Shown: positions 1-10,982 of the stretch, one piece after another
Layout of the letters: each line of letters begins with the position of its first letter
How positions within the stretch are numbered: the stretch's first letter is position 1
Assembly (NCBI GenBank): GCA_902728285.1
Contig: CACVBU010000913.1
Location: forward strand, 708,378 to 772,377
Source of the DNA: Clytia hemisphaerica
Taxonomy: Eukaryota; Cnidaria; Hydrozoa; Leptothecata; Clytiidae
Length of the DNA stretch: 64,000 nucleotides
Direction of reading: 5' to 3'
Position numbers and translations under genes: made by a program
Notes under the pieces: generated by a model
Databases searched by the model: none
What the model was told of the DNA's origin: nothing
What the model saw: only the letters and a program-made list of their open reading frames with translations

Positions 1-191
1 CGAAAATTTTCCACCCAGGACATTTTTATTCCAACCCCCCCCCTGCTTATTAAATTTTGAAATTTTTTCCAACCCCCCTGCTTATTCCAAACCCCCCGGC
101 TATTAGGTACCCGAGAGTAGTTTAAAAGAGAGAAACTTCTTTTTGGCGCACCCGGTAGAATAACCATTATCTTCTTTCTTAAAGGCTTCAG
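1..191. repeat. C-rich low-complexity repeat
   Basis: Short imperfect repeats built from a CCAACCCCCC run followed by TGCTTATT occur at about 31-100. They resemble the G/C-run ends of the TIR elements seen later in the window. I see no exon here, although the sequence lies inside an intron of the ENTPD-like gene that starts outside the window. Confidence 0.5.
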
Positions 192-3100
192 AATAAAACA
201 CTTTACAATCAAACGATGGGAGTGATCAAAGATGTTTTGGAAAAAAGTTCATTCAAAATCGCCAACATCAAAGTTCTTGAGGGAAGTGAAGAAGCTGTCA
301 AGAGTTGGGATGCTGTCAATTTTATGAAGGTAGGAATTCTATTAAAGAAAACTGATAAAAAAATAAAAACTTTAATAAACGTTAATAATAATACCCATTA
401 CTCTAGGTCGAAGAAACTAGTTTGGGTGATTTTGGAGGGCTTGTTTTCCAATTTTTCAGTGGGAATGAGATTGTAGGAGAGTCTGGGGCTCCATTGAGGC
501 TGTTTTCTCACACTCCTTTAGTTCTAAAATCAGAAATCCAATGGTTCTCTCAGGTCCATCAGGTCTTTAAGTCAGGGATTCCAGTAGCATCTAAGCGATT
601 AAGTCTGCGACCGCAGTCGGAGGCGACCCTAAGGCTCCTCTTTCGATAGCTATCTACCCGAAGGTAGGGGAGGGCGGCACTCTTTCTCCCTGGATTTCTC
701 CACTTAACCTTGATCCCTCTCTTAATTGCTGAACATCAAGCAGAGAGGCATCAAGTACCATTTTGAGAATCTTTTGTATGACCCGGCTGGGGGTTGAACC
801 CACAACCTTGCGAACCGTAGCCGGATGCTCTATCCCTGCACCAAGGTTCGCTTATCTAATATATAGCATCTAAACTCTACCTATGTAGGCAGCTGCAAAC
901 CGTAAAGGAATCGTCGAACTCGGCAGTACATCACTTCAATTTATTTTTGAACCGGATCAAAGCCAAGTGACACCTTCAACGGAAAATGTCATCGAAATCA
1001 AAACAACAGAAGGGACAAAGTTGTTGTATAGAACATCCTATTTATGTTTTGGTGTCACCGAGGCTGAAAGAAGAGTAAATGCATTTTTATTGGTAAGTTT
1101 ACACAATAGAGACTCTTCAATTCGAACCTCTATAACTTGATTATCTCTTGTAAACTCGGACAAATTTCTTGTCCCTTCTGTTTACTCCATAAGTCGAAAT
1201 TTCCATATCTCGAACAAGTTTGTGCTCCCTGTGCGTGTTCGAGTTATGGAGACTCCACTGTATCGATAGAATTGCTTCCAAAAGAATAATTCGCGAAACT
1301 AAAAATTGGGGTAATTTGTGCATTTGAAAGTAACAGTAGAGTTTCTCTAATTCAAACAAGTTTTATGTCCCCTTCAGGTTATAACTCCTTATAAACCAAT
1401 CTTCCTAACTTGAAATTTCCTTAACTCGAACAAGTTTGTGTCCCCCGTGCGTGTTCGAGTTATGGAGACTCCACTGTATCATTTTCACTGTCAGTAGATG
1501 ACAACCTTGAAAGGTCCTGTCCTTTTTAAAGTGTATTATTCTCTCGCTGACGAAATTTTACCTTCAAATCTTAAATCTTCTCATACATATGCTCTATTTT
1601 GACCCCTGTACAGTTATGGCTTTAAATTGTGGTACGAAATTATATGAGTAATTTTGGATTTAACACATGTTAAATCGCGGTTTAACTTTTATTTGATAAG
1701 CGCTACATCATGGCTGGGTGGCCGCCCTCCGCCAACTGAGTCTACTTTGCCCATAGCCGCGTGATGTCATGCTCATAGTGGCCATCGCAACTACTTTTTC
1801 AAGTCGACGCTGTAACTGAAAGCTGAGAGGATGAAATATTTTTTGCCTCCCTCTCTCCCTGAAGTTATGGTTGTAGACGATCCTCACTTAATTATGCTAA
1901 TATTGTATTTATCGGGACAAATTTTCCCCAAAACTTATTATTCGAGGATTAGCCATAATTTTACGCCAAACCTATATCTACCGACTCACCTTTATTTCTC
2001 AGCCGCCTGACTACTTGATGTTTGCTAACCCTAATCTAAGTCATAGGCAAATGGGAAGTTAAATTGGAAATTATCCAACTCCCAATCAATATCATCTTTA
2101 TCAGCTTTTTACTTTGAACCAGGGGAACAGAGAGGTCGATTTTTATCAAGTTTTTACTTATGAGGTAATAGAACCCTTATGTAATGACAAATAAATTTCA
2201 TCAATTCTTTTAACTAGAATTCAACTTCACTCAATGAAAGTCAACCAATAGACAATCCATGTTATTTCTCTGGTTATAACAAAAACATTACGGTGGATAA
2301 GATTTATGGATCTGCTTGTGTGTCTGGTGATTATGCTCGTAATGAATTAGGTATGTGATCAATAAATGGATAGGCCTTTTCATAAATAACTTTGCAAATA
2401 CTTTCTGCCTCGTTTTGAATTGATCACTATTGTGATTAAATCAAAAGGAATTCAATTCTCGCGAATAAAAATAACCTCGGTCAATTGTCTGAAAACGAGA
2501 TAGTCGATGTTAGTGACGTAATTTATGAAAAGTTCTATTATCTGCTCATTTTATAAGGCCAGGGAGTGCCAAATGAAGTATTAGATGGCCTTTTCACAAT
2601 CACAGTTTTGACCACGGTATCAAGACGTATTTCATAGCACTTCTTTTGTTCACATTTGCTCCAGGTTTAATTCATATCAAGGTTTACAATGGTCAAGGAA
2701 CTGTTTTTAAAAAAGTCAGGATAAAAACCTGAAAAATCATTTCGAAGAATTCTTTTCCACATTAAATTTAAATTGTACAAATTCAGCCTAACTTCAGGAA
2801 GATCCAGGGACAATTTTTATGGGGAAGTGAACATTCCATAAACTGAAACCGAGTTGAGATTTTAAATGTTACAGAAATTGCTTTTAAATAATCGTCTTGA
2901 TTAATATTTAACAATTCTTGTTTCTCATATTTCATACACACAATAAGCATACACTATAGACAATTGCAGGCTTTGGCCTTCGCGTAACGCTCTAAGCGAA
3001 GGTAAGGGACATAGTTTTTTATACCTACAATGCTCTTCTCGTCACCAGGCTCTTCTTTTAACGCACCACCTGTCAACGCAACCACGTTCTTGTTCCGTGG

Positions 3101-5050
3101 CACCAGTGATGAGAACGCATGCGCAAGCTTATTTGAAAAAGTTTATCGTGTGAATCCAACTGGTCCTGGATTTAATGATGTTTCTCAACCACCAGTCAAT
3201 GGTAATTTCTATGTAAGTTCTGCTTTGAATTTCTTGTTTCTTTGATTATAATTTATACAGTGTTGCAACTAACTATACAGTGTTCCGTATGTAATTAGGA
3301 TTTTTCACTTAGATTTTTGTTCCAATTGTAAGCATTAAAAGAAAGAAATTTCATCAACGTTCAACTTTCCGTCCGGATTTACACAATCGGTTGCAACACT
3401 GTTTAAACCATTGTTCATTTTCGTCCTCTTTATTCCCTTGAATAACAGATGATATCTTAACTAGCTTGCTGGTGAAAATCTTGGTAGAAATTATTAATTT
3501 CTACAGAGTTTTATTTTACTGTTAACTTCAATTGAGCTAGATTTTAATCATTTCTGTCTCATCTGTAACTTACCCGCGTTTCGAAATATAGAAAACTCAA
3601 AATTATAATATTTTTAACTATTACCAAGAACCACATATTTTTTCGTTTCCAGGGATTATCGACGTTGTTTTATGTAGCAAGATATATGAAGCTTTCAAGT
3701 GACGCTGGTCTTGAACAGTTTCGCGCTAAAAGAGATGAAATATGTGCCAAAAAATGGAGTGAGGTATGTACTTTATCGCGTATTCCTCATTGCTTTAAAA
3801 CAAATTTTGACTTTTTGAAATTCCAGTCGTTGTTTTTAGTTTCGGTAGAAAGTTTTCCATCTTTTTTCTGCAGAAAAATTACCGAGTCTAAATTTAAACA
3901 GGCGTACCATGCTAAACCAGTAATGCCTTGAATAGGAAAACTTCCTAGATACTGCAGTATTGAGTTAATTAGCTCAATTTTAGCTCACATTATCTAAAAT
4001 GCCAGGTCCAAAAATCCTGTCAAAAATTATATTTTTCCTTACGTGCAAGATTGTTGGTAAAACTGTATTTTTTTACTTTTCTAGCTCACCCTGGATAAAT
4101 ATACAGCCCGTCGATGTTTCGATTCTTCCTATTCATATTGGTTATTAACAAAAGGTTTCAATTTTCCTGAAAATTCTGACCAAATCAAATTCATCCAAAA
4201 GGTATTTAAACCACTCATACAAATTTCTATTCTTAGCATGTACTAAGATGACGTCATTTTTCTATGGGAACACCTGAAAAAGAGCCGAATGAACAACTTT
4301 CTCCCCTTTCAGCGTCGCACGAGCACAAGTTTTGAAAATTTTGTTTATTCGTCTTTGTCAGCATAAAGGTGCTATCATTTTTACCTACAGATAGGAAAAA
4401 TGCTATCTTAACTTACGCTTATCAACAATCATACAGCCATGTTTCGCCGACACTGGCCTGTTTCATTTGCTGTATCTAGCAGAGCAACTGCTGCCAAAAT
4501 CAGTTGCCGAAAAATTGACAAAGCTTTTTTGCCCTTTTTGCTAATAAGCTAAGAAATATTGTCTCTCAAATGGCAAAATGACAAATTGCGTTCAACTCTG
4601 TCTTATTCAAACCTCTATTATTCGAGATATTCTGTAACTCGAACTTAACATAAGTCCATTCACTTTGAAAATCACACAAAATAATTTCTGTTATTCTAAC
4701 CGTTCTCTAGTTCGAAGAAAACTATTGGTTCCTTGAAAATCGAATTATAGAGAGTATCAGCTGTATCGTTTTAGCTCAAACTTAAAATAACACGTACCAC
4801 ATTTTCCTATTAGAATGAAGACAATGTCAACATTATTTGGTCGCTTGGCTGGATCAAAGAAGTTCAAGATGATCTCTATAAACGAAAAGGACTTCCGTAC
4901 CGATTCAGGATTATTACTCGCCGACCAAACTTTATGATTCTTTTAGCTATCGGTGTTATTTTCCTTATTATTGGTGTAGTCTTGTTGGCTTGCTCTATCA
5001 AATCGAAACGTAGTGGTCGTGAGCCTGTTCATACAGCTGAAATGTATTGA
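192..5050 (+). CDS. Ecto-nucleoside triphosphate diphosphohydrolase (ENTPD/CD39 family), 3' part
   Basis: Membrane ecto-enzyme family that hydrolyses extracellular nucleoside tri- and diphosphates. Seven exons join in phase: 192-329, 889-1092, 2218-2350, 3049-3212, 3653-3763, 4085-4201 and 4814-5050, each with AG/GT borders. The joined product shows the family order: a GSEEAVKSWDAVNF stretch, an apyrase region 4-like ELGSTSLQFIF, the cysteine-rich NPCYFSGY...YGSACVSGDY block, an apyrase region 5-like QPPVNGNFY followed by LSTLFYVARY, a WSLGWIKE segment like the family's C-terminal WALGYML, one hydrophobic membrane span and a short basic tail ending AEMY. The first exons, including apyrase regions 1-3 and the N-terminal membrane span, lie upstream of the window. 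In region 4 the usual D-L-G-G is E-L-G-S, which may affect activity. Family assignment is firm; which paralogue is not. Introns hold several MITE-like elements. Confidence 0.87.
779..850 (-). repeat. tRNA-derived SINE head or tRNA-Arg-like pseudogene
   Basis: Read on the minus strand this has a tRNA A-box-like TGGTGCAGGGATAGAGC and a B-box-like GGGTTCAACCC at normal spacing. The middle can be drawn as an anticodon arm with loop CTACGGT, as in tRNA-Arg(ACG), with 4 of 5 stem pairs. The acceptor ends do not pair, so this is not an intact tRNA. A SINE body, if present, would run toward lower coordinates. It lies in an ENTPD intron just before the exon at 889. Confidence 0.6.
1110..1480. repeat. 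Two MITE-like copies ending in CGAGTTATGGAGACTCCACTG
   Basis: Two related units in an ENTPD intron both end with TTCGAGTTATGGAGACTCC followed by ACTGTATC (about 1110-1264 and 1335-1480). Their left parts carry the inverse form TTCGAACCTCTATAAC. A more decayed relative lies at about 4598-4770, ending AGAGAGTATCAGCTGTATCG. The termini resemble pogo/Tigger-type TIRs of the form CAGTGGAG...; no transposase is present. Confidence 0.55.
2374..2532. mobile_element. MITE, family 1, copy 1
   Basis: The left end (CCTTTTCATAAATAAC...) and right end (...GTAATTTATGAAAAG) are inverted versions of one another, extending about 50 bases with mismatches. It sits in the ENTPD intron between exons 2218-2350 and 3049-3212. 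The same termini occur at about 5128-5293, so this is a repeated family. No coding capacity. Confidence 0.65.
3257..3402. mobile_element. Short TIR element (ACAGTGTTGCAAC ends)
   Basis: ACAGTGTTGCAAC at 3257 is matched by its inverse GTTGCAACACTGT ending at 3402. The 146-base unit sits in an ENTPD intron. Non-coding, MITE-like. Confidence 0.6.
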
Positions 5051-5127
5051 TTGCATCATTAAATTTGATTGCATCATTTGGATTATACTACACTGATATC
5101 AGTCTTAAACTCTGGATAGCTTTTTGA

Positions 5128-5293
5128 CCTTTTCATAAATTACGTCACGAACATCACTTGCCTTGTTTTGAAATTACTGCCATGATGATTAACTCCCAGC
5201 GGATTTTATTAAAACTACTTTCTATTCATAATCACCATGGTAATTGTTTGAATACGAGGCAAGTGATGTTCGTGACATAATTTTTGAAAAAGT
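5128..5293. mobile_element. MITE, family 1, copy 2
   Basis: The arms CTTTTCATAAATTACGTCAC and GTGACATAATTTTTGAAAAAG are inverted copies that extend inward for about 60 bases through ACATCACTTGCC and GGCAAGTGATGT. It lies within 100 bases after the ENTPD stop codon, so it may fall in the 3' UTR. It is the better preserved of the two copies. Confidence 0.7.
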
Positions 5294-6480
5294 ATATTGA
5301 AACTGTTACTATTTTGTTGGTCGTATGCTGCACATACCAACGCGATAATTTAGATTTATTTGAGAATTCGGAAGTATTAACCAGCATACCGATGCTTGCG
5401 GCAGAAAAAATGGGAGTCAGGGACCAATATAGCCTGTTGGAGGAAAACCGCTCTTTATTACGTAGTTCACTAATGAAATTTGGTTGGTGGGAAGGTGCTG
5501 GGTGGGGTCAATACAACTTCTTTTCTATTCTTTGGACCGAGGCCTGGGATTTCGAGATTAGTACAAGTAACATTGGTCATTACAACTAACCCTAGCCTAG
5601 ATATCCAAGCTGTGCATTATTTTCTTATTTTGATGTTTCTGCTATTTGCAACACGGATGCTCATAAGCCCAGGATCGGAAATTTTGTTTTGCTTCGCCCA
5701 ATTATAGAATCAACAAAGAACGCATGTTGTGCCTTCCGATATTGGAAAGCAAATCGCTTTAGTAAGAACAGACAGTTAGAAACATTTCGCGAGTTCCTGT
5801 ACGTGGCCGCAATCAAAAAAATCATAACCACACTCATAAAAAAATTACGTTTGCGTCTTTTTTTTACCGTTTTTTGCCGAGACGATAATAGTAAACATAA
5901 TCATTATAAGCAGACTGTGACTTTAATTTGCTGTAAAAAGTTTCTGCGTCGGTAGAAATTTCTCCAACTTTCAACAATGATAGAACACACCTATTTATAC
6001 AAAGTTAACCAGAGCATTTTTTATCTTTCTCCTTCTTCATCCTCAATGAAGCACTCAAAGTCAAATAGAATTTTTAAGCACATAAGATTTTCTTATAATT
6101 GTGAAATGCCGTTTGCGCATTCGCTACGGTGGAGTGCATGACGTAACTCGCGCGGCAACAAACTCGCCTTCTGTTGGCTGGTCATATTGGACGTTTTGTG
6201 GCGTTTCCACCCTCAAAGCAGTGAGCGCTTTATCATTCCGCAACTCTGTCCACCATTTTAAATGAGTTAACAATAGATCCAAAAGGGCGTCCTTATCAAG
6301 GAAGGTCATTTGCTTTGGTCTCCGGCTTTGGTAAGTAGTAATGTTTTCGATGGAAAATGGTAAGAAACTTAAGTTTATAAGTGTCATTTAGTTTTTGCTG
6401 GCTGATAGAATGGCAGGATCCTGGATGGTTTCCCTAACTGACAGATAGCAGTAAACCAGAAATATAAAAAATGAAAAAAT
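5294..6480. other. Intergenic sequence, no supported gene
   Basis: Open frames of 75-101 codons occur here but none shows a recognisable domain or splice context. A GC-richer patch at 6115-6330 contains CpGs and an 87-codon minus-strand frame (6124-6387). It could be an exon or an old repeat, and I cannot support either. Confidence 0.4.
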
Positions 6481-6489
6481 AATTTACAG

Positions 6490-6847
6490 CCTGGATATCC
6501 TAACCTGATAACAGTTGTTCACAATTTTCTTACGGACACGGTAAACCTCTGAAGGCGCTTGAAAACTAAACATCTGAGGAAAATAGTTCTCCAGCGGAAA
6601 ATTCTACAACAAGAATCTTGTTATGCACCAGAAAGTCAAAAAATAATCTTTTTGTCTGATACGGAGCCCTATTTTCAAACACAATCACGCAACTTTGTTG
6701 TCATACCCAGTCCTTTTAGACAAGCGTGGTTCTTACGATTTCGAGATGACATATTTGTCAGATTGTTTTGTTTTCACACATCTCTTTAGAGCTTCAGCGT
6801 GGTGTGCAGAAGACAATCACAATCTGATCCCAGGTTAGGATATCCGC
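6490..6847. mobile_element. TIR element with GGATATCCTAACCTG ends
   Basis: GGATATCCTAACCTG near 6492 is matched by its inverse CAGGTTAGGATATCC ending near 6845. The termini contain the palindrome GGATATCC. The 0.36 kb interior has no domain. Non-autonomous DNA element by structure. Confidence 0.6.
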
Positions 6848-7296
6848 TAAATTAACCCTTCACCAATCGGCTTGTAGAAACTTAAGTTACAATCAATCCG
6901 ACATTTTGTAAATACTTTTAACGTTTATCTTAATTTTTTTTACAGATTTTCTATTGAAATAACGCGAAATCGTAATTTTAGGTGAAAATAGAAAAATATT
7001 CGAATTTCATTTTTCAATTAAACAACTTTCTACTCAGAGACAAATGTTTGGCTTTTAAATATACACCATACTGTACTGTACATTATCGGGGAAAAAATGT
7101 CGGGGGAAAGTGACGAAAATAATTTGAAGGGGTGACGAAATTTTTCCCCGACGAAATATTTCCCCGACATTTTATCACCCGACCAAAACTTGTACCCGAT
7201 TTTTTTATCCCCGACCAAAACATTTACCCGAAATTTTATACCGCAACCAAAATTCAAATCTAATTTTTTTACACCTTTATTTACCGAAATTAGTGC

Positions 7297-7524
7297 TTTA
7301 AAGGGACATAACAGTACTTGCGAAATTTGTAAACAAACTGTATGCAGCGGATACAAAATCAAAACAAATGTCACATGTCAAAATAAAACATCAAACCAAA
7401 TATGGCTAATTTTGATTGTTCAATTGTTTTACAAGTTTGTTTTGGACACGTGATTTTAATTGTTCTCTTTAATGACACCTGGTTCGCGCAATGTTTACAT
7501 TTTACTACTTTAATGTCCCTTTAA
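7297..7524. mobile_element. piggyBac-like MITE (TTAA-flanked, AGGGACAT ends)
   Basis: AGGGACATAACAGTA and its imperfect inverse TACTTTAATGTCCCT are bounded by TTAA on each side. TTAA target duplication is a piggyBac hallmark. It is 0.23 kb, non-coding and nested in the 7082-8827 element. The termini begin with the same AGGGA as the element at 19293-20194. Confidence 0.5.
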
Positions 7525-8201
7525 ACGTCGAATTACAAGATCCATTTTCGAGCTAGTGAAGCAACGATGTAAAAATAATAGATAACCAACTACCTCTAGA
7601 AGGCAATTCTCCCAAGAGAACAACCATTGTTCTCCTATTGAAATGAGCACTCTATTAAAAAGCTCTGTGTGCAGTGCGTGTTATGCTTTTAGCTAGATTT
7701 TGACACACTTTTTGACATCCACTGAATTGATAGAAAATTTGAATTGTTATTTACTGCAAATTTTGGAATTTTTTTCAAAAGATAAAGGTACCAATCTTTA
7801 GACAAAAGGACTACGGATCGGCCTGATACCACTTAATCTTCATCTGGATAAATAAACGCTCATAAAATGCTGTTATCTGAAAAATATATGTGATTTGAAA
7901 TGCGATATCTCACGAATGAAAAGTGCATGAAGGTTGCCTGATACAAAATAAACAGATGAATGTTTATAGAACAATAATATCTAATTAAAAAATTCCTTCT
8001 GTGAGGCTGCCTATAGGAAAATACACTTTTTCTAACCCAAATTTTGGAAAAATATACATCACGTGATCCATTCTGTCCAATAGAAGGTTGCAAATGAAGC
8101 AAGTTTTTATTTAATTGCACTTTTTACGATGATTAATATTTTTACAACCGTAACACGGATGTTTTTTGAGAATCAAGGCAAGTTGGTTATCTATTATTTT
8201 T

Positions 8202-8620
8202 AGGGACCTTAAGCAACTAGGACGGCGACTTGAGGGAGTACGTGGAGAAAATATTAAAATCTAATGGTAAATTTTATCCGATTTTACTATGGTTTAATAG
8301 CACGTGAATGGACTTTAACAAAAGCAAACTTTGGTGAAAAATAATATTTTATCTCCCGAGTGATTTAAATGATTAATTATTATTGTACTCTTTTATTACC
8401 GCCTTCGTCTTAGAGAGAACGTCGAAACATGTTTTTGAAGTCGCCTTGTTATTTTGAAACGTCCAGTAATTACCCAATTAAATCTAAGTATTCTCATGAG
8501 AAAAGTATATGAAAAGAATGAAATCTTTTTGTGATTCAAATGTTGATCCCAAAAGGGATTTGTTATTGTTGGATGCTACAGTTCTCACTACAACCGCCGT
8601 CCTAGTTGCTTAAGGTCCCT
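8202..8620. mobile_element. TIR element with perfect 26-bp ends (AGGGACCTTAAGC...)
   Basis: The left end (8202-8227) and right end (8595-8620) are perfect 26-base inverted repeats starting AGGGACCTTAAGCAAC. It interrupts a sequence whose uninterrupted inverse is at 7564-7591. Comparing the two gives a target duplication of TTT, or TTTTA if the element starts one base later. It is 0.42 kb and non-coding. Confidence 0.8.
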
Positions 8621-9339
8621 TTTACATCGTTGAGTGAAGGAACCCATTTCTTTTGGACAATTTAGTCGGGTGAAAGTGAGGAATTCGAAATTTTGGTCGG
8701 GGAGAAGTGACGAATTTGAAATTTTGGTCGGGGAAAAGTGAGGAAAACGCCTCTAGGTGACGAAATTGTTCCCCGACGAAAAAAAACCCCGACCAAATAA
8801 AACTCCGACATTTTTTTCCCCGATAAGGTACTATAAGTCAGAAGACGATATTTGCTAAAATCCTTATCATCTTTTAGGTTTTGACGTTTGACATGCAATT
8901 TACATGTTTAGATTCTCTTGGGAGTTTGAATTCTATTTAAATGCCTATTTACTGTAGTTGTCGTAATTTTAATTTTCTTTCAAATATATTGTTTGTCTCA
9001 GAGAAGCACTGTCCACAACTGCTGGTTTGTTTAAAAGTAAAGGAAAAGCCTAATTCTACTGAACTACAGTATACGCATTAAAATTTCATCTTAGGATCGT
9101 GTAACAGCTATACCAAAAAAACTCAAAACTTCAAAATTAGCCGTGGAAAGAAGACGACGGACGATAAATAATAAACAAAGATCTTTTTTAGGGGAAAAAA
9201 GTCGGCGCTATTTGAGTAATTTTTCGGCCTTCTTACTAAGAATTTCCTAAGATAAATTTCCACCCGATTTTCCCAAAACTTTTACATGATCCCCCGCCCA
9301 AATTCCGACTTCTTCCTCAGATAAGGTATAAATTTGTTC

Positions 9340-9400
9340 AATTTCTTTTCTTTTTTTTTTTTGGGGGGGGGGGAGGGGGTTAGGGTAGTACTCCCAACAA
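9340..9400. repeat. T/G homopolymer tract
   Basis: A T run followed by a G run, then GTTAGGGTAGTACTCCC. It resembles the G-run/TACT boundary seen at 61981-62000 and may be a decayed end of the same kind of element. Confidence 0.4.
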
Positions 9401-9634
9401 ATAATTTATAAAAAGTTGATGTTACTTTGTGAATTTTATTCCATGGTGTATATATCATGCGATAAACTAACTAAAGAAAGATAATTAAAACACATGCTTA
9501 TGAGCTAAAACAAAAAGTACATAACCAAGCTACACTATAAATTAAGACATTTTTTTAAAACTAAAAACTTGCACGATTAAAATTAAAACCTGTTAAATTT
9601 GTTTTTTAAAACCCTAATAGAAAATATTATCCAT

Positions 9635-9707
9635 CGAACTCTAAAAAGAAGACTAGAATGGCTTATATTTTTCGAAATCCGTACGATTCTAGTCACTTTA
9701 GAGTTCG
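9635..9707. repeat. Inverted repeat (hairpin)
   Basis: CGAACTCTAAAAAGAAGACTAGAAT is mirrored by ATTCTAGTCACTTTAGAGTTCG with a loop of about 26 bases. It is a foldback remnant; I see no RNA-gene evidence beyond the fold. Confidence 0.55.
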
Positions 9708-9881
9708 GTTGGTTAAGTGTGACCCAAATGGTTCTTATCTCCTATGAGAAATGCATTAAATACGTAAAAATGTATAACAACTATATATCTAATTTTGTAC
9801 AAATTTTTGGATTTTCTATTACCATTAATATAACAATATTACATATTTTTCAAAAAGGGTTAAATACTGAATCATACGGTC

Positions 9882-9972
9882 AAAAAAAAAGACAATTTTT
9901 TATTTTGCTACTGGCAGTTTCATGCCACTTTTGTGACAATCTTCAGAGTAGCAACATAAAAAATTGTCTTTT
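9882..9972. repeat. Strong hairpin, about 30-bp arms
   Basis: AAAAGACAATTTTTTATTTTGCTACT at the left and its near-perfect inverse at 9947-9972 enclose a loop of about 35 bases. The size and arm match resemble a short foldback MITE, or less likely a small-RNA precursor. Confidence 0.55.
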
Positions 9973-10377
9973 CTTCCTGACTGACATCGCTCTACTTATG
10001 TATCAAGCACTGTAAAAGACTGAAGAATTATTTACCAATAATGAATCATAGAGTTTTTTTTTGGAATGAAAAAGTGGTTTTTATCTGTCCGAAAAAATGT
10101 TGATTATGTAGAGAGCCATTATATGACGATTCAACAGAATTAAAGTATAGAATTAATCTTCAAAATAGATTCATTATCAGAATTCTTATTATCCTCATTA
10201 ATTGAAATCATGCGAAACTTCTTCCTTCCCTTGACTGGTGTTGTGCCACCCAAACAAAATCGAAACCAAAAATGTGTAACAATTGCCATAAGTGCATTGG
10301 ACCTCTATTAAAACGAAGGCTTTTAAAACAATATTAATTTTATCAAAGTAGGCAAGTAACATTTACTCTTGAAATGG

Positions 10378-10640
10378 TAGGTACACCTTAGATTTATAAA
10401 GCCCGAAGGGTAGATGTCGTGCTTCGACTGAAAGTGTGCCGTGGTTAGGTAGAAAATCCTACCTATGTCATGTGAAATTACAATAGAATTTCAGCTCTTG
10501 ACCAATCAGAAGCTTCGCGGGTTTTCCGAAAACAATAGCAATAATACTTTTTCCGATAGTCACTTTTTTTTGCTTGCGATGGCTTAAAGTACGACGTCTA
10601 GCCCTTCGGGTTCGGGCTTTCTAAATCTGTGAGGTACACT
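10378..10640. mobile_element. MITE, family 2, copy 1 (AAGCCCGAAGGG)
   Basis: The left arm GATTTATAAAGCCCGAAGGG continues to GTAGATGTCGT and is the inverse of ACGACGTCTAGCCCTTCGGG...CTTTCTAAATC at 10590-10628. The outer GGTACACCT and AGGTACACT extend the match. A second copy lies at 13622-13901. Confidence 0.65.
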
Positions 10641-10982
10641 CAAACTATAACACCTCCCGATAAAATTTGAAACAAACGTCGTGTTACCATGTATTTACAA
10701 TGCTCTTGTCTGAATGAGAAAACCTTCAGAGATTCGTACCCAAAAAAACGAAAACCAGTAGAATTAGTTCAATATCTAACTGGTGGCTAGGAGACGTAAG
10801 CAAAAAGGTTGAATTTTTTTATATCGGTCACGCAAGAAACTTTAAATAAAAGAGATTTATAAAATGTTTTATTAAAAGTTCCTTGGGTCACATGATCAAA
10901 GATGATCAATATCGATAGAAAATCTGAATTAGTTTAATTGGGTGAATAACATTTCCATTCCAATGCAACAACTTCCCCGATG

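Larger units (their letters stand above)
7082..8827. mobile_element. 1.75 kb TIR element with GTCGGGG subterminal repeats and nested insertions
   Basis: The left end TTATCGGGGAAAAAATGTCGG (7083) and the right end, its inverse (8803-8826), match with one A/T length difference. GTAC flanks both sides (7078-7081 and 8828-8831), a possible target duplication. Both subterminal zones repeat GACGAAATTTTTCCCCGACG-like units (7085-7260 and 8665-8825). Two other TIR elements sit inside at 7297-7524 and 8202-8620. No transposase frame is visible, so it is non-autonomous. Confidence 0.65.

Noticed and set aside
422..649. Plus-strand frame that could extend the ENTPD exon at 192-329
   Set aside because: Exon 192-329 ends at a good donor and joins in phase to 889, where the conserved apyrase region follows. 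The 422 frame does not resemble the family.
779..850. Functional tRNA gene
   Set aside because: Acceptor stem ends do not pair and the T and anticodon stems each have a mismatch.
5284..5589. 101-codon plus-strand frame with a hydrophobic start
   Set aside because: Its start lies in the right arm of the MITE at 5128-5293 and no family resemblance is visible.
6124..6387. 87-codon minus-strand frame in a GC-richer patch
   Set aside because: Coding-like composition in part, but no recognised domain and no clear partner exon. It could be a repeat.
9599..10015. 138-codon plus-strand frame
   Set aside because: AT-rich, full of Phe/Ile/Asn/Lys, covers two hairpins, and begins at a non-ATG codon. 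No domain or splice context.
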